Notes: generated by a model not told the origin, from the letters alone. Counted from the first letter of the stretch, positions 1 to 8,346 are shown. The stretch is DNA of 61,074 bases from VFJJ01 sp031362415 (GCA_031362415.1 JANLSK010000149.1:1-61074), one strand, 5' to 3'. Numbers and translations are program-made.

Positions 1-512
1 CCCGGCCGACATGGTGCTCATGCTCCCGTGGATGGACGTCACCCAACGCCGCCGAGGTTGAGGCCGGCCGCCCGGAGCATGTGATGACTCTTCAGACGCG
101 GGGACTGGGACACCGCTACTGCTCGATGGTACCGCCCGCTCAATCGGCAACGCCGGGATCCGGTCACCGGCCTGCCGGATGCCATCGACGAGCTGCGGCG
201 GGGGGCGCGCGGCACTTGGCGCGGGGCTGACGAATCCCGATCTCCGTTGGATCGTACCCAGGGCTCGGGTGTTCCTCGTTGTATCGCCGGGCGGGATGCC
301 GGGATGCATCGAGTGCTCGTTGACAGGCCGGCTCGCTTCTCCGTACTCGACCGAGACCGTCCTCACCGAGCCGGTTCGGGCGAGGGCTGATACCGGCGGA
401 GCCGACACCGCTTCTCGATGTGACACGAATCACGGTCCGGTGCCTGACCAATCTCGGCATCCGGTGACTCGAGGGATTGACCACAGGGGATTATTCGTTA
501 GCGTTGGTCTCG
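1..512. other. window-edge region without a confident gene
   Basis: I see no supportable complete gene here. On the plus strand a reading frame enters from the left edge and stops with TGA at 59-61; it encodes about 19 residues ending in MDVTQRRRG and could be the 3' end of a gene outside the window. Longer open frames at 164-484 (minus) and 179-862 (plus) have compositions typical of chance frames in GC-rich DNA and overlap the next real gene. Nothing like a tRNA, array or transposon end was found. Confidence 0.4.
499..504 (+). promoter_or_regulatory. -10 box TAGCGT, leaderless start at 513
   Basis: The hexamer TAGCGT ends 9 bases before the ATG at 513, too close for a ribosome binding site, so transcription probably starts at or just before the start codon. 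The same arrangement recurs throughout the window. No clear -35 box is visible. Confidence 0.5.
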
Positions 513-1523
513 ATGACCAACACATCGATGCGCCGTGGAGATACCGTCGAGGTGCGCAACGCAGGCGAGGTCCTGGCCACCCTCGACGAGCGCGGCACCG
601 TCGACGGGTTGCCGTTCATGCCGGAGATGGTTGGATACTGCGGCCAGCGCTTCACCGTCGAAGCCCGGGCCGATCGGGTCTGCGACACGATCGAGTGGAC
701 GGGCACCCGCCACCTGACCGACTCCCTGTACCTCGGCGACGAGCGCTGCGACGGCAAGGCTCACGGCGGATGTCAGGCCGAGTGCCGCCTCTTGTGGAAG
801 GAGGTGTGGCTGCGCAGTGTCGACGCCTCTACGCCGGCGAGCGCCCCGTCGTCACCGATTGACATCGAGACGCTCATCGCCTGCGCCACCGCGAGCTCGC
901 GCACGACCGTCGAGGTCGACGGCCGACCCGAGGAGCGGTTCCGGTGTCAGGCGACCGATCTCCTCGGGTGCACGACGCACGTCAAGCTGTGGGACGCCCG
1001 GTCGTACCTCAACGAGCTCACGAGCGGCAACGTTGCTCCCGGCACCTGGGCCAAGGTGATGGCGCGGGCCGCCGTCGAGGAGCCGGCGCGAGTCATCCGT
1101 CGCCATCCCCGGCTGTTCATCGCGGGCGAGCCCGGTCCGACGCCCACCGCCGATTCGTTGCACCTGCAGCCTGGGGAGCTCGTCCGTGTGAAGCGCCGGG
1201 AAGAGATCCAGCGCACGCTCAACGACAAGGGGCGCAACAAGGGTCTGTGGTTCGACCGCGAGATGCTCCAATTCTGCGGACGAACCTTCCGGGTCCGGCA
1301 GCGGGTCACCCGGTTCGTCAACGACCAGGACGGCCTCATGATCGAGCTCACAACCGACTCGATCACGCTCGACGATGCCGCCTGCTCCGGTCACCTGAGC
1401 CAGCGGCGATGGTTCTGCGCCCGGGCCATCCTCCCGTACTGGCGCGAATGCTGGCTGGAGCGGGTCGGTGCTCCGGTTGAGCCGATCTCGCACGCCTCGA
1501 GCTTCTCGCCGACGGCGCCCTGA
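513..1523 (+). CDS. hypothetical protein with a tandemly repeated Cys-containing domain
   Basis: A 336-residue soluble protein of unknown function with no signal peptide or membrane segment. It contains two diverged copies of one domain, at about residues 9-103 and 221-318. Each opens with a G-[DE]-x-V-x-V strand, carries a Glu-Met followed by [YF]CG around residue 40 of the copy, and ends in a Cys-rich stretch with a final WL. The two copies are joined by about 115 residues that contain a second type of motif (RCQAT, LGCTT). The start at 513 is chosen because a -10 box precedes it and copy 1 begins directly after it; the frame is open back to 477. Conserved Cys and Trp suggest a metal site or disulfides, but no enzyme motif is visible. 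I do not recognise the gene by name. Confidence 0.75.
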   Translation: MTNTSMRRGDTVEVRNAGEVLATLDERGTVDGLPFMPEMVGYCGQRFTVEARADRVCDTIEWTGTRHLTDSLYLGDERCDGKAHGGCQAECRLLWKEVWLRSVDASTPASAPSSPIDIETLIACATASSRTTVEVDGRPEERFRCQATDLLGCTTHVKLWDARSYLNELTSGNVAPGTWAKVMARAAVEEPARVIRRHPRLFIAGEPGPTPTADSLHLQPGELVRVKRREEIQRTLNDKGRNKGLWFDREMLQFCGRTFRVRQRVTRFVNDQDGLMIELTTDSITLDDAACSGHLSQRRWFCARAILPYWRECWLERVGAPVEPISHASSFSPTAP

Positions 1524-1704
1524 CGCCGGGGGTGCCCGCAAGATAGCTTCGCTCGTTTGAAGTGGCGTTCAGGGCGCCCGGCATCGGCATAAGTCAACGG
1601 GCGCATCCGCTGCCCGGGATGGCCGCTCCTCCAGATGTGCGTGTTGACGATGGGCGCCGCGAGCACCCGGCATCGTCGAAGCGCTCGACTGTCATCCGCC
1701 GCTC

Positions 1705-1710
1705 TACGCT
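1705..1710 (+). promoter_or_regulatory. -10 box TACGCT, leaderless start at 1718
   Basis: TACGCT lies 8 bases before the ATG at 1718. This supports 1718 as the true start of the DUF523/DUF1722 gene although the frame is open from 1562. Confidence 0.5.
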
Positions 1711-1717
1711 CCCCGCG

Positions 1718-2749
1718 ATGGTTGCGCCGGTGATCCGCCTGGGTGTCAGCTCGTGCCTGCTGGGCGAGCCCGTCCGGTTCGACGGTGGCCACAAGCGCGA
1801 CGGATTCCTCGTCGATACCGTGGCTCGGCTGGTGGAGCTCGTCCCGGTCTGTCCCGAGGTCGAGATGGGTCTCGGCGTGCCCCGCGAGGCGGTACGGCTC
1901 CTTGCGTCCACCCGTCTCCCCGGAATGGCCGGAAAGCCCGTGCCACCCGGTGAGGACGGCAGATCAGAGTCTGTCGATCGGGCGCCAGTACGTGAGATCC
2001 GGCTGGTCGGGAGCCGCTCGGGAATCGATCACACCGAGCGGATGGCCCGCTGGACCGATCGTCGTCTCGACGAGCTCTCGGCGATCCCGTTCGATGGATA
2101 CCTGCTCAAGAAGGGCTCGCCGTCGTGTGGTCTCAAGGTGAAGGTCTATGACGAGTCGGGGATGCCGTCGTCGTCAGGCCGAGGCCGGTTCGCCGAGGCT
2201 CTGACCGAGCGGTGGCCGCTCCTGCCGGTCGAAGACGACGGCCGCCTCCAGGACGCCGGCTTGCGCGAGCACTTCTTCGTGCGGGTCTTCGCGCACCACC
2301 GGTGGCGGACGTTCCTCGACGGTCGGCCCGCGATGCGCGACCTCGTCGCGTTCCACAGCTCGCACAAGTACCTCCTGCTGGCTCACAGCCCGGCCCGCGG
2401 CAAGGCGCTGGGACCCCTCGTTGCCGTTGGCGGAACCCGTCAACTGGCGGAGGTGCTGTGCGAGTACGAGCACGGGTTCTTCGCTGCGCTTGCGGTGCGG
2501 GCCACCCGCGGCAAGCACGTGAACGTGCTCCAGCACCTCGCCGGCTTCGTGAGTGACTCCATCAACGCCCGCACGCGGGCTGAGCTGGCCGGGCTCATCG
2601 ACGACTACCAGGCGGGGATCGTGTCCCTGGCCGTCCCGCTCACGCTGCTCAGGCACCTCCTCCTCGATGATGGGGTGCACGAGTGGGCCCGTCGCCAGGA
2701 GTATCTGGCACCGCACCCGAAAGAGCTGGCGCTACGCACGGGGCTGTGA
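1718..2749 (+). CDS. DUF523 and DUF1722 (YbgA-like) domain protein
   Basis: A 343-residue two-domain protein. The N-terminal DUF523 domain starts almost at once (SSCLLGEPVRFDGG, residues about 8-21) and has the characteristic KKGSPSCG motif near residue 130. The C-terminal half (about 190-330) is the DUF1722/YbgA domain with its FHSSHKYLLLAHS motif. This fusion is common in bacteria. YbgA-like domains are sometimes found near photolyase genes and DUF523 Cys residues have been linked to 2-thiouracil desulfuration, but the function of this fusion is not settled. The start follows from the -10 box 8 bases upstream. It stands alone between unrelated genes. Confidence 0.88.
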   Translation: MVAPVIRLGVSSCLLGEPVRFDGGHKRDGFLVDTVARLVELVPVCPEVEMGLGVPREAVRLLASTRLPGMAGKPVPPGEDGRSESVDRAPVREIRLVGSRSGIDHTERMARWTDRRLDELSAIPFDGYLLKKGSPSCGLKVKVYDESGMPSSSGRGRFAEALTERWPLLPVEDDGRLQDAGLREHFFVRVFAHHRWRTFLDGRPAMRDLVAFHSSHKYLLLAHSPARGKALGPLVAVGGTRQLAEVLCEYEHGFFAALAVRATRGKHVNVLQHLAGFVSDSINARTRAELAGLIDDYQAGIVSLAVPLTLLRHLLLDDGVHEWARRQEYLAPHPKELALRTGL

Positions 2750-2757
2750 CCGCGAGA

Positions 2758-2763
2758 TAGCGT
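2758..2763 (+). promoter_or_regulatory. -10 box TAGCGT upstream of the SDR gene
   Basis: TAGCGT lies 46 bases before the SDR start. Transcription would begin near 2770 and give a leader of about 40 bases, which holds a GGAGG-type ribosome binding site at about 2797-2802. This is one of the few leadered genes here. The leader also contains an 18-codon frame starting GTG at 2771, probably chance. Confidence 0.4.
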
Positions 2764-2808
2764 CCGCCGCGTGGCTGGAAGTCGGGCTCGTCGACTCGGA
2801 GGTGTGGT

Positions 2809-3564
2809 GTGGCTGGTTCGCTCGTAGGCAAGGTGGCCATCGTCACCGGGGCAGCCGGGGGGATCGGCTCGGCCTACTCGCGAGCGCTCGCCGAGGCGGG
2901 CGCCTCGGTGGTGCTGGCCGACGTGAACGCGGAAGGGGTCAAGACCCGCACCGACGAGCTCCTCGCCGCCGGACATCAGGCGATGGGCATCGAGATCGAC
3001 ATCGGCGACGAGGCCAGCGTGCGGGCCAACGTGGCTCGGGTCGTGGCCAAGCTCGGCGGCGTCGACATCCTCGTGAACAACGCGGCGTTGATGGCCGAGA
3101 TCGGCTACGGAACGGTGAGCGACATCCCCGTCGACCTGTGGCGACGGGTCATCGACGTCAATCTCACCGGCGCCCTGTTGTGCATCCAGGCCGTCGTCCC
3201 TTCCATGAAGGAGCGCGGCGGCGGCAAGATCGTGAACCAGGCTTCGGCCGGGGCCTTCATCGCCGGCGGGGTCTACGGCGTCTCCAAGCTGGCACTGGTG
3301 TCGCTCACGGTCACGCTGGCCAACGAGCTCGCGCCCCACAAGATCAACGTGAACGCAATCGCACCCGGGTTCGTGAACACCGACGCCGGGCTCCGGGCCA
3401 CTCCCGACGACATGGCTGGCATGCGTGACATGCTGGCGCCGCTCAAGGGCCTGGGGGAAACCAGCGACCTGATCGGCGCGTTGATGCTGCTCGTCACCGA
3501 CGCCGGCTCGTGGATCACCGGCCAGACCCTCAACGTCGACGGCGGCTGGGTGATGAGGATCTGA
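2809..3564 (+). CDS. short-chain dehydrogenase/reductase (SDR family)
   Basis: A 251-residue classical SDR oxidoreductase, probably acting on a hydroxy- or keto-acyl or ring substrate with NAD(P)H. The Rossmann glycine motif TGAAGGIG is at residues 13-20, NNA at 90-92, the catalytic Ser at 146 and the YGVSK pair Tyr156/Lys160; the C-terminus ends in the usual TGQTLNVDGGW. The GTG start at 2809 is supported by a GGAGG sequence about 7 bases upstream. It lies 96 bases upstream of the molybdenum hydroxylase operon on the same strand, so a shared pathway is likely, but direct repeats in that gap suggest separate control. The substrate cannot be read from the sequence. Confidence 0.9.
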   Translation: MAGSLVGKVAIVTGAAGGIGSAYSRALAEAGASVVLADVNAEGVKTRTDELLAAGHQAMGIEIDIGDEASVRANVARVVAKLGGVDILVNNAALMAEIGYGTVSDIPVDLWRRVIDVNLTGALLCIQAVVPSMKERGGGKIVNQASAGAFIAGGVYGVSKLALVSLTVTLANELAPHKINVNAIAPGFVNTDAGLRATPDDMAGMRDMLAPLKGLGETSDLIGALMLLVTDAGSWITGQTLNVDGGWVMRI

Positions 3565-3574
3565 GCCCCCGCTC

Positions 3575-3612
3575 CGCTCCACTGTTGCGCTGTTTCGCTC
3601 CACTGTTGCGCT
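3575..3612 (+). repeat. direct repeat, two 17-bp copies with 21-bp period
   Basis: The 17-mer CGCTCCACTGTTGCGCT occurs at 3575-3591 and again at 3596-3612, with a partial third copy starting at 3609. The copies are 21 bp apart, two helical turns, so a dimeric regulator could bind both on one face. They lie in the gap before the molybdenum hydroxylase operon. Confidence 0.75.
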
Positions 3613-3660
3613 CCACCGATTCTGTTCTGCTGCCCGCTCCGCCGTCCGCCAGGAGACACC

Positions 3661-4533
3661 GTGAAACCGGCACCCTTCGAGTACCACGCCCCAGAGACGG
3701 TCGACGACGCCGTCGGGCTCCTCGCTCAGCACGGCGACGACGCCAAGCCCCTGGCTGGCGGTCAGAGCCTCGTTCCCCTGCTGTCGCTGCGACTCACTCG
3801 CTTCGACCATCTCGTCGATCTCAATCGCATCGGTGCCCTGCAGGGCATCCGCCGCGAGAACGGTCACGTGGTGGTCGGGGCCATGACCCGGCATCGGGCC
3901 GTCGAGCTCGACCCGTCGATCGGCTCGACCGTTCCCCTGCTCGCGGCGGCGGTGCCGTGGATCGGCCACTTCCAGATCCGCAACCGGGGCACGATCGGCG
4001 GCTCCATCGCCCATGCCGATCCGGCGGCCGAGCTCCCCGCCGTGGCCGCGGCACTCGATGCCGAGATGGAGATCACCTCGAAGTCGGGGGTGCGCCGGCT
4101 GGCGGCCGCCGACTTCTTCCAGGGCACGTTCATGACCGCCATCGACACCGGAGAGTTGCTCACGGCCATCCGATTCCCGGTGTGGGGCAAGGAGTCGGGG
4201 TTCGCGTTCACCGAGTTCGCCCGCCGCAGCGGCGACTTCGCCATCGCCGGCGTCGGCGTGGGGCTCGAAGCCTCCGGGGGCACGATCACCCGGGCGGCGA
4301 TCGCCTTCATGGGCATGGGCCCCGTGCCCGCGCGAGCCGCCGACGCCGAGAAGGCGCTCCTCGGAGTGAGCCTCGATTCGCTCGACGCCGCCGCCGTTGC
4401 CCGGATCGCCGTGGCCGCCACCGACGCCACCGGCGATGTGCACGCCTCGGCCGCCAACCGCACCACGATCGCCACCCATCTCGCCGAGCAGGCCCTCACC
4501 CGAGCGGCCTCCCTTGCTGCGGCCAACGTCTGA
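3661..4533 (+). CDS. molybdenum hydroxylase FAD-binding medium subunit (CoxM-like)
   Basis: A 290-residue FAD subunit of a xanthine dehydrogenase/CO dehydrogenase family enzyme. It carries the two FAD pyrophosphate motifs AGGQSL (about residues 31-36) and the TIGGSIAHADPAAE region (about 110), followed by the CO dehydrogenase flavoprotein C-terminal domain. It passes electrons from the Fe-S subunit to an acceptor. GTG at 3661 follows AGGAGA at a good distance. The stop is 14 bases from the Fe-S subunit start, so the three genes form an operon in medium-small-large order as in cox clusters. It is the expected length for the family. Confidence 0.92.
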   Translation: MKPAPFEYHAPETVDDAVGLLAQHGDDAKPLAGGQSLVPLLSLRLTRFDHLVDLNRIGALQGIRRENGHVVVGAMTRHRAVELDPSIGSTVPLLAAAVPWIGHFQIRNRGTIGGSIAHADPAAELPAVAAALDAEMEITSKSGVRRLAAADFFQGTFMTAIDTGELLTAIRFPVWGKESGFAFTEFARRSGDFAIAGVGVGLEASGGTITRAAIAFMGMGPVPARAADAEKALLGVSLDSLDAAAVARIAVAATDATGDVHASAANRTTIATHLAEQALTRAASLAAANV

Positions 4534-4547
4534 GAGTCGAGCCGACC

Positions 4548-5048
4548 ATGAGCGAAGTCACCATCCGCATGAACGTCAACGGAACGGCCCGCCGAGGTCG
4601 CATCGAGCCTCGCAAGACCCTGGCCGACTTCCTCCGCGAGGACTGCGTGGCCACGAGCGTCCACCTCGCCTGCGAGCACGGCGTGTGCGGCGCGTGCACC
4701 GTCATCGTCGACGGTGTGGCCTCCCGCTCGTGCCTCATGTTCGCCGTGCAGGCCGACGGGGCGTCGATCACCACGGCCGAGGGCCTGGCCAATCCCGACG
4801 GATCGCTCGGCATCGTCCAAGACGCGTTCCGGCAGTGCCACGGGCTCCAGTGCGGCTTCTGCACGCCAGGATTCGTGGTCTCGGTGACGGCGTTCCTGCA
4901 GGAGAACCCCGATCCCTCGTTGGAGGAGATCAGGGAGGGCATCTCGGGGAACCTGTGCCGCTGCACCGGTTACCAGGGGATCATCAAGGCCGTGCAGCAC
5001 GCCGCCGCTGCAGGCCGCACCGCGGTCACCTCGACGGAAGGCAACTGA
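4548..5048 (+). CDS. molybdenum hydroxylase 2Fe-2S small subunit (CoxS-like)
   Basis: A 166-residue electron-transfer subunit with two [2Fe-2S] clusters. The plant-type ferredoxin cluster uses Cys42, Cys47, Cys50 and Cys62 (CEHGVCGAC then C), and the second, helical domain uses Cys102, Cys105, Cys137 and Cys139 (CGFC and CRC). All eight ligands are present. It relays electrons from the molybdenum cofactor to FAD. The ATG at 4548 is chosen because the family begins just before the ferredoxin fold; the frame is open far upstream only as a shadow of the previous gene. One base separates its stop from the large subunit start. Confidence 0.94.
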   Translation: MSEVTIRMNVNGTARRGRIEPRKTLADFLREDCVATSVHLACEHGVCGACTVIVDGVASRSCLMFAVQADGASITTAEGLANPDGSLGIVQDAFRQCHGLQCGFCTPGFVVSVTAFLQENPDPSLEEIREGISGNLCRCTGYQGIIKAVQHAAAAGRTAVTSTEGN

Positions 5049-5049
5049 C

Positions 5050-7425
5050 ATGGCGCAGCCGCACGTTTCCATGAGCGACAAGCACCGCGAGCGGGCCCCG
5101 ATGTTCGAGGGCACCGCGGCCCGCTTCGTCGGCCAGAAGGTGCTCCGCAAGGAAGACCCGCGCCTCGTCACCGGCCACGGTCAGTACGTCGACGACGTCG
5201 TGCTGCCCGGGATGGTGCACGCGACGTTCCTGCGCTCGAACGTGGCCAAGGGCCGCATCACCAAGCTCGACACGAGCGCAGCCCTCGGGCTCGACGGGGT
5301 GATCGCCGTCTACACGCACGAGGATCTGCACTTCCCGGCCAACGCCATCGTCCCCACGATGATGATGGCCATGGGCGGGCCGGTCTGCCCCGAGAACCTC
5401 CTGGCCAAGGACGACGTGCGTTTCGTCGGCGACTGCATCGCCGTCGTGGTGGCCGAGAGTCGCTACATCGCCGAGGACGCGTTGGAGCTGATCGACCTCG
5501 AGATCGTGGCCGAGACGCCGGTCGTCGACATCGAGGATGCGCTCACCGACACCCACATCGTCCACAAGGAACTGGGTACCAACATCATCGGTACCGTCGA
5601 CATCCCTCGCGACCCGCACATCGAGGGCCTGCTCACCGAGTCGGCCCACGTCATCACGGCCACGTTCAATCAGGCCCGCCAGACCAACGCCCCCATGGAA
5701 ACCAAGGGCATCGTGGCCTCCTGGGACCGCTTCCGCGGTGAGCTGGTCGTGCACATGTCGAATCAGAACCCCCACGAGATCCGCCGCCGCGCCGCCGACC
5801 TGCTCGCCATCGACGAGTCGAAGGTGCACGTCTCCCAACAGGACGTGGGCGGTGGCTTTGGGCAGAAGATGTTCATGCCCCGCGAGGAAGCGGTGATCGT
5901 GTTGCTGGCCCGCGAGGTCGGCCGTCCGCTCAAGTGGATCGAGGACCGGCGCGAGAACCTGATGGCGTCGAACCACGCTCGGCGCGACCGGGGAACGGTC
6001 ACGTTCGCGCTCGACGCCGACGCCAACATCGTCGCCGGCTACGTCGACATCAACGAGGATGCCGGCGCGTACCCCTTCGGCGGTGCGGGTACCGGCGCCA
6101 TGGCCGGGATGCTGTTGCAGGGCCCGTACAAGCTCCAGCGCACGGCGTTCAAGTCGTACGCGGTGTTCACCAACACCTGCGGCCGGGCCGCGTACCGCGG
6201 ACCGTGGCAGTTCGAGTCGGTGATTCGCGAGCAGATGGTCGAGCACGTGGCCCGGCGCATCGGGATGGACCCGGTCGAGCTCCGGCGCCGCAACGTGATC
6301 CAGTGGGAAGACCTCCCGTGGACGACGCCGTTGCAGGCAATGGTCTACGACAACATGTCGCCGGCCGAGACCCTCGACCAGGCCGTCGAGATGATCGGCT
6401 ACGAAGCCTTCCGGGCCGAGCAGAAGCGGGCGTTCGAGGAAGAGGGCCGCCTGCTCGGCATCGGCTTCTCGCTGTACATCGAGCCGTCGGCGCAGAACAT
6501 GGGCCCGCTCGCCACCGAGGGCGCAACCGTCCAGATCAGCGGTACGGGCAAGGTCGACGTGTTCATGGGGACCGGCTCGCACGGCCAGTCGATCGAGACC
6601 ACCATGGCCCAGATCGTTGCCGAGGAGCTCGGGGTGCATGTCGACGATGTCGAGGTGCACCAGGGCGACTCCAACACGCCGTTCGGTGGGGGCACCGGTG
6701 GCTCGCGAACCGCGAGCATCGTGAGCGGCGCCGGCCGGGCCGCGGCCATCCAGGTGCGCCAGAAGGTGTTCCAGATCGCGGCGCACCTCCTCGAAGCGAA
6801 CCCCGACGACCTCGAGATCGACTCGAGCGTGGTCTCGGTGAAGGGAACGCCGGCCGGCAAGACGGTGACGCTGGCCCAGGTGGCCCACACGGCCCTGTAC
6901 GCCACCGAGGGCCTGCCTCCGGGCATGGAGACCGGCCTCGAGGCCACGGCCCGTCACCGCCAGGAAGCCGTGACGTGGTCCAACGCCTGCCACGTGTGCA
7001 CCGTCGAGGTCAACGCCAACACGGGCGCGGTGAGCTTCGCTCGCTACATCGTGAGTGAGGACTGCGGGCTCATGATCAACCCCATGGTCGTCGAGGGTCA
7101 GGTGGCCGGGGGAGTGGTGCAGGGCATCGCCGGCGTGTTGTACGAGGACTTCCGCTACGACGCCGATGGCAACCCGCTCACGACCACGTTCATGGACTAC
7201 CTGCTACCCACCGCGGCCGAGGTGCCGATCATCGAGCACGGTCACATCGAGACCCCGTCGAACACGCCGGGCGGTTACAAGGGCATGGGCGAGGGCGGTG
7301 CCATCGGTGCCCCGCCCTGTGTGTTCAACGCCGTGGCCGACGCCCTGTGGCTGCGCGGGATCGAGGTCTTCGACCACCCCCTCGGCCCCAACGAGATCCT
7401 CAACGCCCTGGCCACCGCCCACTGA
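5050..7425 (+). CDS. molybdenum hydroxylase molybdopterin-binding large subunit
   Basis: A 791-residue catalytic subunit of the xanthine dehydrogenase/CO dehydrogenase family, the usual length. It contains the substrate-channel motif VGGGFGQ (residues 266-272, Gln272 near the Mo site) and the general-base Glu748 in KGMGEGG, so it should hydroxylate a C-H bond with water. The loop that defines subfamilies reads AYRGPW (381-386), which is neither the AYxCSFR of true form I CO dehydrogenase nor the AYRGAGR of form II. Therefore I do not call it coxL: an aldehyde, N-heterocycle or acyl-CoA substrate is more likely. No cofactor maturation genes adjoin; a MoxR/VWA pair of the CoxD/CoxE type lies 29 kb away. 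Confidence 0.9.
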   Translation: MAQPHVSMSDKHRERAPMFEGTAARFVGQKVLRKEDPRLVTGHGQYVDDVVLPGMVHATFLRSNVAKGRITKLDTSAALGLDGVIAVYTHEDLHFPANAIVPTMMMAMGGPVCPENLLAKDDVRFVGDCIAVVVAESRYIAEDALELIDLEIVAETPVVDIEDALTDTHIVHKELGTNIIGTVDIPRDPHIEGLLTESAHVITATFNQARQTNAPMETKGIVASWDRFRGELVVHMSNQNPHEIRRRAADLLAIDESKVHVSQQDVGGGFGQKMFMPREEAVIVLLAREVGRPLKWIEDRRENLMASNHARRDRGTVTFALDADANIVAGYVDINEDAGAYPFGGAGTGAMAGMLLQGPYKLQRTAFKSYAVFTNTCGRAAYRGPWQFESVIREQMVEHVARRIGMDPVELRRRNVIQWEDLPWTTPLQAMVYDNMSPAETLDQAVEMIGYEAFRAEQKRAFEEEGRLLGIGFSLYIEPSAQNMGPLATEGATVQISGTGKVDVFMGTGSHGQSIETTMAQIVAEELGVHVDDVEVHQGDSNTPFGGGTGGSRTASIVSGAGRAAAIQVRQKVFQIAAHLLEANPDDLEIDSSVVSVKGTPAGKTVTLAQVAHTALYATEGLPPGMETGLEATARHRQEAVTWSNACHVCTVEVNANTGAVSFARYIVSEDCGLMINPMVVEGQVAGGVVQGIAGVLYEDFRYDADGNPLTTTFMDYLLPTAAEVPIIEHGHIETPSNTPGGYKGMGEGGAIGAPPCVFNAVADALWLRGIEVFDHPLGPNEILNALATAH

Positions 7426-7466
7426 GCAGGGTTCGTGCGGCGAGTACCACACCGGTGGTCGTTGAG

Positions 7467-7472
7467 TAGCAT
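7467..7472 (+). promoter_or_regulatory. -10 box TAGCAT, leaderless antitoxin start
   Basis: TAGCAT ends exactly 7 bases before the ATG at 7479, the normal distance from a -10 box to the transcription start. The toxin-antitoxin mRNA is therefore probably leaderless. Confidence 0.55.
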
Positions 7473-7478
7473 GAACGT

Positions 7479-7802
7479 ATGACGAACAGGGACCGGCTGT
7501 CGGCGACCGTGGAAGCCGATCTGCTGGCGGCGGGCCAGGCCGCGGTTGCCGAAGGGCGGGCGGAAAGCCTGAGCGCGTGGGTGAACGACGCACTCCGGCG
7601 CCAGGTCGAGCACGAGCGGCGGATGAGCGCGCTCGACGAGTTCATCGCGGCGTACGAAGCCGAGCACGGTGTTATCAGTGATGACGAGATTCGCGAGTCG
7701 ACGCGGCGCACGAGATCGCGGGCAGTCGTCGTTCGGTCGGCTACCCCCACGGGCGCCTCCGTCCCGCCGCCGGCTCGCAGACGGGCCCAGAGGTCCGCAT
7801 GA
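7479..7802 (+). CDS. VapB-like antitoxin
   Basis: A 107-residue protein with the ribbon-helix-helix-like N-terminus of many actinobacterial antitoxins (MTNRDRLSATVEADLLAAG, then an AWVNDALRRQ helix), an acidic middle and a basic, Pro/Arg-rich tail. It should bind the PIN toxin encoded downstream and repress the shared promoter. Its stop overlaps the toxin start in ATGA at 7799-7802, so translation is coupled. The tail beyond about residue 85 (PPPARRRAQR) looks less conserved than the rest. It is placed directly after the molybdenum hydroxylase operon but has its own promoter. Confidence 0.75.
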   Translation: MTNRDRLSATVEADLLAAGQAAVAEGRAESLSAWVNDALRRQVEHERRMSALDEFIAAYEAEHGVISDDEIRESTRRTRSRAVVVRSATPTGASVPPPARRRAQRSA

Positions 7803-8179
7803 CCGTCGTCCTCCACGCCGGAGCGTTCGTAGCCGTCGAGCGGGGAGATCGTGACATCGTGGCGATCATCAAGCGGGAGCGTCTGGCGAACCGTTCACCA
7901 GTGACGCACGGCGGGGTGCTCGGCCAGGTGTGGCGAGGCGGGCGCGGTCGCCAGGCGATACTCGCTCGACTCTTGATCGGCGTCGACGTCCGGCCGCTCG
8001 ACGATGGTCTCGGCCGTCAGGCCGGGGTGCTGCTCGCTGCGAGCGGTCGGGCCGATGTGATCGACGCCGCGGTGATACTCCTCGCGGCCGACGGTGACGA
8101 AATCTTCACATCTGATCTCAACGACCTGAGGCAGCTGGCCGAGGTGTCCGGCCGTCATGTGGACCTGATCGGCACGTGA
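7799..8179 (+). CDS. PIN-domain toxin (VapC-like) with altered active site
   Basis: A 126-residue PIN-fold protein, the size of VapC ribonucleases. Later acidic positions of the active site remain (ERGDR near residue 14, ADVIDA near 93, TSD near 107). The first position, normally Asp in a VxLDxG motif, is His6 here (TVVLHAGAF); one base change, GAC to CAC, explains it. PIN ribonucleases normally need this Asp to hold magnesium, so the toxin may be inactive or weakened. The start overlaps the antitoxin stop (ATGA). The module could be a decaying toxin-antitoxin pair or a protein reused for binding only. Confidence 0.75.
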   Translation: MTVVLHAGAFVAVERGDRDIVAIIKRERLANRSPVTHGGVLGQVWRGGRGRQAILARLLIGVDVRPLDDGLGRQAGVLLAASGRADVIDAAVILLAADGDEIFTSDLNDLRQLAEVSGRHVDLIGT

Positions 8180-8346
8180 GTCACCGAGATCGTGCCTGCT
8201 GGAGTGGGCGACGACACGGACCCAGTCCCAGACGCTTTCTTCGCGCTTTTTCACCGGGGGTGCGCGAAATCGCGGAGAATCCGGTCGCAGGCTCGCGGCC
8301 GACGGTCGGGTGCGCTGCGCGATGGCGCCCGACGGCCTTCTGGGGC

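Noticed and set aside
179..862. 227-residue open frame at the left edge
   Set aside because: Overlaps the better supported gene at 513 in another frame and has chance-like Arg/Pro-rich composition.
2771..2827. 18-codon leader peptide before the SDR gene
   Set aside because: Only a start-to-stop frame without ribosome binding site or regulatory codon run; likely chance.
2605..4479. 624-residue minus-strand open frame
   Set aside because: It is antisense to the SDR and molybdenum hydroxylase genes; GC-rich codon bias produces such shadows, and it has no domain.
3661..7425. True carbon monoxide dehydrogenase (coxMSL)
   Set aside because: Subunit order fits, but the large subunit lacks the AYxCSFR loop that binds the Cu-Mo site.
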